From: CAZCBN01 sp964496975
GTDB taxonomy: Bacteria > Planctomycetota > Phycisphaerae > Phycisphaerales > UBA1924
Length of the DNA stretch: 64,000 nucleotides
Direction: 5' to 3'
Assembly (NCBI GenBank): GCA_964496975.1
Contig: CAZCBN010000001.1
Location: 81,682 to 145,681 of the forward strand
The translations under genes and the position numbers were made by a program. Below, piece after piece: positions 17,158 through 23,720 of this stretch. Each line of letters begins with the position of its first letter. Position 1 is the first letter of the stretch. The notes beneath the pieces are model-generated. The model was not told the origin of the DNA. It ran no database searches and was given only the letters and a program-made list of their open reading frames with translations.

Positions 17158-17973
17158 ATGAGCGGATTTAATCGCTGCACCTGGGCTCGCGCCGGGTACG
17201 TCGTCTACAACGCCCACGACGTGTACATCGGACAGGCGTTCGAGCGGTACGGCGAGTACTCCGAGATCGAGGCGAGATTGTTGCGGCGGCTTTGCCCTGC
17301 TGGGGGCATCGCCGTGGACCTGGGCGCCAACATCGGCGCACACACGCTGGCGCTCTCGAGCGCCGTCGGGCCGGACGGATTCGTCTATGCGTACGAACCG
17401 CAGCGCGTGGTGTTCCAGACCCTGTGCGCCAATCTCGCGCTCAACAACATCACGAATGTCGACGCGCGCCAGGCCGCCGCGGGCGCGTCCAGCGGCACGG
17501 TCCTGATTCCCGATCTGGACTACCGCCGACGTGGCAACTTTGGCGGCGTGGACGTGAGCCGGTTCACGAGCGGCCGGCCGGTCCGGCGGGTGGCGCTCGA
17601 CGACGACCTCGATGTGCCGGGCCTGAACCTGCTGAAGGTTGACGTGGAAGGCATGGAGCGGGAAGCGCTGCAGGGCGCCCGGCGGCTGATCGCGCGGTGC
17701 CGGCCCTACCTCTACGTCGAAAACGATCGCCTCGACCGTTCAGAGGCGTTGCTGCGCTGTCTGCTCGAGTGGGACTACCGGCTCTACTGGCACCAGCCGC
17801 CGCTGTTTAATCCCGGCAACTTCCTCGGCGCCACTGAGAACGTCTACCCGGGGATTGTCTCGGTGAACGTCCTGGCCGTGCCCCGCGAGTCGCCGCAGCC
17901 GCTGCTGGGGCTTCCCGAGGTGCGCGATCCTGCCGAACATCCCCTTCGCGCCCGGCCCGAGGCCCCTCGCTGA
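17158..17973 (+). CDS. FkbM-family SAM-dependent methyltransferase
   Basis: 271 residues from the ATG at 17158, chosen over 17140 because GAGGTG lies seven bases upstream. The SAM site is AVDLGANIGAHTLALSS, then YAYEPQRVVFQTL, and LNLLKVDVEGMEREAL is the conserved FkbM acidic/helix motif. FkbM enzymes O-methylate sugars or polyketides. The last about 55 codons overlap, tail to tail, the 3' end of the acyltransferase gene on the other strand (17807-17973); the C-terminal tail after VSVNVLAVPRE is probably non-functional sequence. Context suggests a role in glycan decoration. Confidence 0.88.
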   Translation: MSGFNRCTWARAGYVVYNAHDVYIGQAFERYGEYSEIEARLLRRLCPAGGIAVDLGANIGAHTLALSSAVGPDGFVYAYEPQRVVFQTLCANLALNNITNVDARQAAAGASSGTVLIPDLDYRRRGNFGGVDVSRFTSGRPVRRVALDDDLDVPGLNLLKVDVEGMEREALQGARRLIARCRPYLYVENDRLDRSEALLRCLLEWDYRLYWHQPPLFNPGNFLGATENVYPGIVSVNVLAVPRESPQPLLGLPEVRDPAEHPLRARPEAPR

Positions 17974-19927
17974 ACCACGCGTCAAACAGCGGCCGCAGTT
18001 GCTCGGCGCCGTGGACCGACAGGTGGTCCTGATCCCGGTACAACATGCGCCAGCCATCCCGGTGCCGGCACTCCGATTCGTCGCACAGGTACGGCGCCGG
18101 GTCGAACAGACGCGCGCCGGGCAGGCCGCTGAATGCTTCTGCCAGCGCCGCTCGCGTGGAGGCGGCCCGGACCTCGTGCGCCTCCGTCGCGTACATCGGA
18201 CGCGGCCGCAGGCGCAGGCCGTAGTAGTCAACGATCGCCGCCTTGGCGGGGACAAACGGCATCATCGGCACCTGCAGGAGCACCCCGATGGGCGCCTGTG
18301 TCGCGCGCAGCCCGCCGACCGCACGCGCCAGTGACGACGTGAACGCCGACAATGCCGCAGCGTCCCGTGCTTCGTCCGGCGCGACTTCGTCCACCAGACG
18401 CTGTCGGCGCGCGCCCGAACCGGACGACGGGGCGCCCGACGCGTGGAGGATCCAACGCATCGCGAACATCGTCCCGCGGTAACCGTCGGATTGGCTGACG
18501 GACTGCAAAAACCGGGCGATTGAGTCCGGATCGCCGCCCACGCCGGTCCAGGTACGCGACAGGCACAGCACCTGGAGCCCGCGGTCCCGCGCGGCGCGTC
18601 CGAACGTTTCCCGCAGGCTCTGCGCGTGACTGTCACCGAACAACACCACGAACGGGCCAGAGATGGCCTCCAGCCGGCGCTCGCATGGCCGTGGCAGCTG
18701 CGTCGCCGACGTCATGATCGTCTGGACGTCGGCCGGCAGGGTGGACCCGTCGCGTACGAGTCTCGTGATCGCCAACGACCCGGCGACAAACGCCGCCAGG
18801 ACCACCAGACTCATGGCCGGTGAAATGGCGAACCGCCGCCGTTCCACCAGATGATGCGTCGGCATCACGAAGACCGCGAGGACCGCCCCATACCGCAGGT
18901 AGTCGCCGGGCGCCGCGCCAAAATCGGGGTTGGCGTACGTGAACACGCCCAGCACCGGCCAATGCCAGAGGTACGCGGCATAACTGACTCCGCCCAGGTA
19001 TTCACCGGTGCGGGGCACCACGCCGTCGCCGCGCCGCCGGGCGGGGTCGGCCGCCAGCAGGCAGACCGCCGTCAGGAGACACACCATCACCGTCTGCGCA
19101 TTGGGCCATGTCGTGGCGTCCAGCGTCGCGGTGGCGATCACCGCGAGCCCCAGCGCGCCCGCCGTGAACCACACGTGCCGCGAGCGCTGCAGCCACCCGA
19201 CTCGGGCCCACAGCGGCGCGGCCTGGGCCGCGAGCATGAAGCTGCTGGCGCCCACGAGCAGCTCCCACGCCCGAAACGGTCCGAGATAAAACCGCAGGGC
19301 CTCGTCGGGTGCGTTCAGACCACCCCACGCGGCCACCTGACGCGCGAGCGGCACCAGCGGGCTGGCGTTCGACAGGGCCGGCAGGGTCGCGGCGCCGGTC
19401 ACCACCAGGAACAGCCAGACTCCGGACGCTCCGCGCAGAGCCCGCCCCTTCCACAGTCCCGCGAGCAGAAGCGGATAGATCAGATAGAACTGTTCTTCGA
19501 CTGCCAGCGACCAGGTGTGCAGCAGCACCTGTGCCGACGGCAGCCCCTGAAAATAGTCAGGATTCCCCTCGGCGAAGAGCAGATTCTGCTGGAGGCCCCC
19601 CTGCCACGCGACGGCGCGCTGCAGCCGGCGCAGATCGGCATCGAGATACAGCCACCAGCCCACCAGCAGGGTGCCCGCCGTCACCACCGCCAGCGGCGGA
19701 ACGAGGCGGATGATCCGCCGGTAATAGAACTGCCTGAGGAATCCGGTGACCGACGCCGCGTCGGACTCGAGCAGCGCCTTCGTGATGACGAAGCCTGAGA
19801 TGACGAAGAAGATGTCGACGCCGACGAACCCGCCCGCGATGAGGTCGAGGTGTCCGGCGATCACCAGGAGCACCGCCGTCGCGCGGAGGTATTCGACCTG
19901 ATGCATCCGGGGCGAAGCGGCGTTCAT
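17807..19927 (-). CDS. OafA/YrhL-type membrane acyltransferase with C-terminal SGNH domain
   Basis: 706 residues from the ATG at 19927 (MNAASPRMHQVEYLRATAVL). The acyltransferase-3 part (about 5-370) has EYLRATAVLLVIAGH, GFVGVDIFFVISGFVI and the RRIIRLVPPL motif, with many membrane spans. The SGNH part (about 430-650) has VVLFGDSHAQSL with the nucleophile Ser and DQDHLSVHGAEQL with the Asp/His. OafA-like proteins O-acetylate surface polysaccharides. The last ~55 residues (Arg/Ala/Gly-rich) run antisense to the FkbM gene and look like read-through after loss of a stop. TAGAAT stands 11 bases before the start. Confidence 0.88.
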   Translation of the reverse strand: MNAASPRMHQVEYLRATAVLLVIAGHLDLIAGGFVGVDIFFVISGFVITKALLESDAASVTGFLRQFYYRRIIRLVPPLAVVTAGTLLVGWWLYLDADLRRLQRAVAWQGGLQQNLLFAEGNPDYFQGLPSAQVLLHTWSLAVEEQFYLIYPLLLAGLWKGRALRGASGVWLFLVVTGAATLPALSNASPLVPLARQVAAWGGLNAPDEALRFYLGPFRAWELLVGASSFMLAAQAAPLWARVGWLQRSRHVWFTAGALGLAVIATATLDATTWPNAQTVMVCLLTAVCLLAADPARRRGDGVVPRTGEYLGGVSYAAYLWHWPVLGVFTYANPDFGAAPGDYLRYGAVLAVFVMPTHHLVERRRFAISPAMSLVVLAAFVAGSLAITRLVRDGSTLPADVQTIMTSATQLPRPCERRLEAISGPFVVLFGDSHAQSLRETFGRAARDRGLQVLCLSRTWTGVGGDPDSIARFLQSVSQSDGYRGTMFAMRWILHASGAPSSGSGARRQRLVDEVAPDEARDAAALSAFTSSLARAVGGLRATQAPIGVLLQVPMMPFVPAKAAIVDYYGLRLRPRPMYATEAHEVRAASTRAALAEAFSGLPGARLFDPAPYLCDESECRHRDGWRMLYRDQDHLSVHGAEQLRPLFDAWFSEGPRAGREGDVRQDRAPREAPAAAAATRGARPGRSPRQSPGRRSQWRRGSCRD

Positions 19928-19938
19928 CGCAGACGCGC

Positions 19939-19944
19939 ATTCTA
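19939..19944 (-). promoter_or_regulatory. TAGAAT -10-like box of the acyltransferase gene
   Basis: On the minus strand TAGAAT is followed by 11 bases and the ATG at 19927, with no Shine-Dalgarno sequence. It lies 30 bp from the -10-like box of the divergent sulfotransferase gene. Confidence 0.4.
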
Positions 19945-19973
19945 CCCGCCGCCGGGGGCGTGAGGCCCTGTGA

Positions 19974-19979
19974 TATGGT
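19974..19979 (+). promoter_or_regulatory. TATGGT -10-like box of the sulfotransferase gene
   Basis: TATGGT followed by six bases (CCGGCC-type) and the GTG at 19986; no Shine-Dalgarno sequence. Fits a leaderless transcript. Confidence 0.35.
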
Positions 19980-19985
19980 CCGGCC

Positions 19986-20792
19986 GTGTCGTCGACGCCG
20001 ACCGATCCGCCCGATCTCTCCGGCAGCATCGTCGTCCTGGCTCACGCGCGAACCGGATCGTCACTGGTGATGCAGACGCTGCGCCTGCTCGGGGCGCAGG
20101 TGCTGGGCGACTTCGCGCGGCCCGACCTGCCGCAGTCGGCGAATCCGAAGGGCTACTTCGAGGATTTGGATCTGCTGCGCGACGGCCTGTCGGCGCGGGC
20201 CCTGGCCGACGCCCCGCGCCTGCTGCGCGGGCGCGCCGTGAAACTGGCGCTGCACCCGCTGGTCCACCGTCGATCGCGCGGCGAGTGGACGGCGTTGGCG
20301 CAGCCCGAGGTCCGGCTCCTGCTGCCGATCCGGACGCCGGCCGAATCGCTGACCTCGCGCCAGGTCTTCCTGCGATCGGATGACCCGCGCGCGCGGCACG
20401 ACCTGTTCCACATGTCCGCGCGCAACCGGCTGCTGGATTTCGGGTTTCTCGCCGAGTGGGTTGGCGCGGCGGGGCGCCATCGCCCGGCCCCGGCCGTCAT
20501 CGACTACGAACTCGCCATCGCCGATCCCGCGCGGTATGTGGCGCAGGTGGCGGACGCCGCGGCCCTGCAGCCGACCGGCGCGCAGCGGTCCGCGGCGCTC
20601 GACAACATCGATCGGGATCTCTACCGGTTCCGCCTGGCCGGCGACACCGCCACTCGCGCGGCGGCCGGCGTTCGGCCCCTCGAGCGCGTGTATGACCTGC
20701 TGCGCGCCAATGATCCCGACCGGTGGGCGCGGCTTCGTGACTCGTTGCCGCCCTGGGTGTCCGAGGCGGCACGCGCGCCGCTGACCGACTGA
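19986..20792 (+). CDS. sulfotransferase-family protein
   Basis: 268 residues from GTG 19986. SIVVLAHARTGSSLVMQTL is a PAPS 5'-phosphosulfate-binding loop (RTGSS in place of KTGTT), followed by NPKGYFEDLDLL. RLLLPIRTPAESLTSRQVFL fits the 3'-phosphate-binding region. Such enzymes move a sulfuryl group from PAPS to hydroxyl groups of sugars, lipids or tyrosines; the family also includes members without proven activity. It is one of four sulfotransferases of different subtypes between 20 and 30 kb. Its stop is at 20792 and the convergent GT8-like gene ends at 20793, so the two abut. Confidence 0.78.
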   Translation: MSSTPTDPPDLSGSIVVLAHARTGSSLVMQTLRLLGAQVLGDFARPDLPQSANPKGYFEDLDLLRDGLSARALADAPRLLRGRAVKLALHPLVHRRSRGEWTALAQPEVRLLLPIRTPAESLTSRQVFLRSDDPRARHDLFHMSARNRLLDFGFLAEWVGAAGRHRPAPAVIDYELAIADPARYVAQVADAAALQPTGAQRSAALDNIDRDLYRFRLAGDTATRAAAGVRPLERVYDLLRANDPDRWARLRDSLPPWVSEAARAPLTD

Positions 20793-21659
20793 CTACGGCG
20801 CCGACGCCCAGTCCGCCCGCGCGGCCTGCCACTGCAGGAACGGCCCGCGGCGGTCTTCCTCCATGGCGTGCAGCGCGGCGGCCGTCACGTTCCACGGCTT
20901 GGGTGGCCCGAGAAAGTGCACGAGTGCGGCGTCGGCCACCGGGACCCGCGGCCGGGTATACCGCGCCATGTGGCCCGCGATGAAATAGTTGTAGTGTTCG
21001 CGAGCCCTCGTCCAGCGCCCCCGGAAGTACCGGTTGAGGATCACGCTGTCGGTGTGCCCTGTCCGCACCCCGGCCCAGGTCTCCGGACGCACCAGGTCCA
21101 CCAGATCGCGGAAGGTCGATTCCCCGAGCCGGCCCGGCGCGATCGAGAGCACCCCCGCGTTGAACATCAGGTCGCCGGCACGCGCCTCGAGCGCCTCCGG
21201 TCCGACCTCGGCCGCGACGTACGTCACCGGGTCGCGAATCTGTCCGCGGTAATAACTCTGATCGGGACACGCGAGCAGCGGGGCGTCGGTGGCCGCCAGC
21301 GCGGCGACGGTGCCGGTACAGAGCACGTCGCTGTCGATTTTCAGCACCCGCGCGTACTCGGTAAGGCTGAAGGCGTCGAGCGCAAACAGGATGCGGGCTT
21401 TACGCGCGACCGCGGGCACCTGGTCGGCCGTGGCCGTCACGCGCGCCTTCAGCCGCGCGTCCACCGCGCGGAAGGTCACGTTCGGAAACCGGCGGAGCGC
21501 CTCCACCGCCGCAGGCGGCAGCCCATCGTGGATGATGACAATGCGGCCGGTGAACCACGGGTTGTGGCGCAGGAACGACCACAGCAGCACCAGCGTCCCC
21601 GGCAGGTACGCCTCATCGGTCACCGTGGCCAGGCAGGTTGAATCGGGCGCGGTAATCAA
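20793..21659 (-). CDS. glycosyltransferase family 8-like protein
   Basis: 288 residues if TTG 21659 is the start; GTG 21707 would add 16. Landmarks are STCLATVTDEAYLPGTLVLL at the N-terminus, ARVLKIDSDVLCTG with the DXD metal site, GDLMFNAGVLSI, HTDSVILNRYF, and VHFLGPPKPWN, which matches the GT8 HXXGXXKPW nucleotide-binding motif. GT8 enzymes transfer glucose, galactose or related sugars with retention. The divergent sulfotransferase starts only 18 bp away. The acceptor is unknown; surface glycan or glycolipid is plausible from context. Confidence 0.82.
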   Translation of the reverse strand: MITAPDSTCLATVTDEAYLPGTLVLLWSFLRHNPWFTGRIVIIHDGLPPAAVEALRRFPNVTFRAVDARLKARVTATADQVPAVARKARILFALDAFSLTEYARVLKIDSDVLCTGTVAALAATDAPLLACPDQSYYRGQIRDPVTYVAAEVGPEALEARAGDLMFNAGVLSIAPGRLGESTFRDLVDLVRPETWAGVRTGHTDSVILNRYFRGRWTRAREHYNYFIAGHMARYTRPRVPVADAALVHFLGPPKPWNVTAAALHAMEEDRRGPFLQWQAARADWASAP

Positions 21660-21677
21660 TTGAAATTCCCAGTGGGC

Positions 21678-22247
21678 ATGCGCAGAGTCTTCGGCATCGG
21701 ATTCCACAAGACGGGGACGTCGAGCCTCGCGGCCGCGCTGGCGCTGCTCGGCTACCGGGTGTGCCAGGGCGCACGGCCGATTCGCCAGGCGCTCGGCGTC
21801 ACCGAAGCCCTCGACCTGCTGCGCCGCCACGAGCTGGACCCGATCCTGCGGGTGGCCGAGCGCTTCGACGCCTGCACCGACAATCCCTGGTTTCTCCTGT
21901 ACCGCGAGCTCGACGAGCGCTTTCCGGGGAGCCAGTTTATCCTGACTCATCGGCCGCCGGCCGCGTGGCTCGCGAGCGCGCTGCGGTACTACGGCCGCAG
22001 TGAGACCCCGATGCGGCACTGGATCTACGGGGTCGGCACGCCCACCGGTCACGAGGCCGTTTGGCTTGCGCGGTACGAGCGGCACCTGGCCGACGTGCGC
22101 CGGCACTTCGCCGGCCGGCCGGATGACCTGCTCGAGGCGGACTGGACGCAGGGCGACGGCTGGTCCACGTTGGGCCGCTTTCTCGGGCGGAAGACACCAT
22201 CCCAGCCGTTTCCCCACGTCCGACCGGTTCGCTCCCCGCGCCCCTAG
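21678..22247 (+). CDS. small sulfotransferase-like protein
   Basis: 189 residues from the ATG at 21678. VFGIGFHKTGTSSLAAALALLGYRV is the start of a PAPS-dependent sulfotransferase of the sulfotransferase-17/4 subtype (HKTGTSSL loop), and SQFILTHRPPAAWLAS gives the second PAPS-binding segment with its Arg. The protein is shorter than most family members (usually 220-280), but the domain looks intact. It is co-directional with the PqqD-like gene (46 bp gap) and the small peptide gene, so it is the best enzyme candidate on the same transcript as the peptide. Tyrosine or Ser/Thr O-sulfation of that peptide is speculation. Confidence 0.75.
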   Translation: MRRVFGIGFHKTGTSSLAAALALLGYRVCQGARPIRQALGVTEALDLLRRHELDPILRVAERFDACTDNPWFLLYRELDERFPGSQFILTHRPPAAWLASALRYYGRSETPMRHWIYGVGTPTGHEAVWLARYERHLADVRRHFAGRPDDLLEADWTQGDGWSTLGRFLGRKTPSQPFPHVRPVRSPRP

Positions 22248-22293
22248 CACCCCGCGCGGCGGTATGGGATACTTCTGCCCGGGAGCGAGAGGC

Positions 22294-22584
22294 ATGTCAC
22301 GCGAACACACCGTGCATCTGGAGTCCGTCATTTCGCGGTCGGAGGAGATCATCTTCACCGACCTGAACGATGACGTGACGATGATGGACGCCAGAACGGG
22401 CAAGTACTATGCCCTGCCGAAAGTCGGCGGGCGGATCTGGACGCTCCTCGCCCAGCCCATGTCGGTCGCCGCCCTCTGCGATCGTCTCCTCTCCGAATAC
22501 CGCGTCGACCGCAAGCGGTGCGAGGAGGAAGTCTGCGCCCTGTTGGCAGACATGCACACTGCGGGCATCGTCAATCGATCCTGA
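22294..22584 (+). CDS. PqqD-like RiPP-recognition (peptide chaperone) protein
   Basis: 96 residues from the ATG at 22294, preceded by GAGAGG. The sequence follows the PqqD fold: DDVTMMDARTGKYYALPKVG, then GRIWTLLAQPMSVAALCDRLL and a C-terminal helix YRVDRKRCEEEVCALLADMH. In RiPP pathways PqqD-type proteins bind the leader peptide and present it to modifying enzymes; stand-alone versions occur in lasso-peptide clusters (B1) and in HPr-kinase-linked systems. Directly downstream, 24 bp away, is a 52-residue peptide with a lasso-type leader, and the next gene encodes an HPr-kinase-like protein. A GATACT box at 22268-22273 could give it a separate promoter. Confidence 0.88.
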   Translation: MSREHTVHLESVISRSEEIIFTDLNDDVTMMDARTGKYYALPKVGGRIWTLLAQPMSVAALCDRLLSEYRVDRKRCEEEVCALLADMHTAGIVNRS

Positions 22585-22608
22585 ACCGAGTCAGAAAGGA
22601 CACCACAC

Positions 22609-22767
22609 GTGGACACCAACGAGCCCCCCGAACGTTTCGCCGAGCCGACGCCTGCGTTGAAGGAGTGGGAAACGCCGACGCTGATCACGGAAGACATCGT
22701 CGAAGTGACCAAGGGAGGTTCGTTGACCCTGGCCAGCCCGGGGGATGACACCTGGTATCGGTCCTAG
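22609..22767 (+). CDS. putative RiPP precursor peptide with lasso-type leader
   Basis: 52 residues from GTG 22609, with AGAAAGGA eight bases upstream, a strong ribosome site by the standards of this window. The leader has KEWETPTL (residues 18-25), an aromatic-XX-Pro-X-Leu match to the YXXPXL motif bound by lasso B1/PqqD proteins, and Thr34, which would be at the conserved -2 position if the core starts at Gly36. The predicted core (Gly36-Ser52) ends in Trp-Tyr-Arg-Ser. There is no Asp/Glu at core positions 7-9 (the acids fall at 11 and 12), so a standard lasso ring cannot form. The terminal Ser is the kind of residue phosphorylated by HPr-like kinases in paeninodin-type clusters. Too short for routine gene calling. 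Confidence 0.62.
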   Translation: MDTNEPPERFAEPTPALKEWETPTLITEDIVEVTKGGSLTLASPGDDTWYRS

Positions 22768-22782
22768 TCGGCGGCCGCGCCC

Positions 22783-23718
22783 TCAGGCGCCGGCGGCCGG
22801 CGCCACCGCCAGCTCGGCGCGCACCAGCTGCACAAGCTGCGGCAAGTCCGCCAGACGCGTCGTCCGCCTCAACGCCACCACGGGGACACGCGTCCCGACC
22901 GCGACGCACAACCCGAAGTGCGTACGCGATTGGCCAAGCGCCAGAGAGATCGGCCGCCGGTAGGTGCCGGCGGCGACTGCGGGCACCCGCGCCGCGCCGG
23001 TGATGCGCCGCAGTGCCGGAACCTCGCCCGGCGGTCCTTCGAAGACAAAAATCCGATCGATCGGCACCGGTGCGGGCGACGCGGGCTCGAACTCGACGTG
23101 GTGCTTGCCGCGGACGGCGGCACTGCCGCGTCCCGCGGCCACCCAGGCCAGTGAGTCGGCCTGCAGCCGGAACTGACGCGCGCCGGGGTGGACCTGCGGG
23201 CGGCCGGCCGCGTCGAGCGACACGACCGCGAGATCCTCGGCGATGACGCGATGCGCCCCCGCATGAAACGCGGCGGCCAGCGTCGACTTGCCGGCGCCCG
23301 GCCGACCGGCGAACAACACACAGTGGCCATCCACCTCCACGGCGCTGGCGTGCATCGGCAGCGCCCCTCGCTGGTGGACCAGCGCCGCCATGACTGAGGA
23401 CAGCAGGAACAGGCGGACATCCTCGAGCGAGGCGCCCGGCAGCGGCGCGACGACTACCTCGCGTCCCTCCCGAACCCAGTACCTCGCAATCCGCGGCAGG
23501 TCCAGCAGATACTCACCGGCGGCCGCGGCGTATCGCCGGCGCCGGGTCGGCTGCCCCGCGAGATCGAGCGGGGTGTCGCCGTACCGGATGACGACATCCG
23601 GCTCCGCCTCCGTCGGCATCAGGGCGGGCAGTTCGAGGTCCGACGCGATCGTGACCCCGTGCGCGCGGTAACGGTAGCCGACGACTGGTGCGCCGGTCGG
23701 CTTATCATCGGTCACCAC
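22783..23718 (-). CDS. HPr kinase (HprK)-like serine kinase
   Basis: 311 residues from GTG 23718, which has GGAGCAGC eight bases upstream. The Walker A loop VLFAGRPGAGKSTLAAAF and the following HRVIAEDLAVVS (Walker B-like acid) match the catalytic half of HprK, as does GALPMHASAVEV before the P-loop, where HprK/P enzymes carry a His. The N-terminal 100 residues differ from true HprK, as in the HprK-related kinases of RiPP-like systems. In paeninodin clusters such a kinase phosphorylates the C-terminal serine of the precursor. Here it faces the precursor tail to tail (15 bp) and diverges from the TPR gene at 23721, with start codons only 2 bp apart. Confidence 0.85.
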   Translation of the reverse strand: MVTDDKPTGAPVVGYRYRAHGVTIASDLELPALMPTEAEPDVVIRYGDTPLDLAGQPTRRRRYAAAAGEYLLDLPRIARYWVREGREVVVAPLPGASLEDVRLFLLSSVMAALVHQRGALPMHASAVEVDGHCVLFAGRPGAGKSTLAAAFHAGAHRVIAEDLAVVSLDAAGRPQVHPGARQFRLQADSLAWVAAGRGSAAVRGKHHVEFEPASPAPVPIDRIFVFEGPPGEVPALRRITGAARVPAVAAGTYRRPISLALGQSRTHFGLCVAVGTRVPVVALRRTTRLADLPQLVQLVRAELAVAPAAGA

Positions 23719-23720
23719 GC

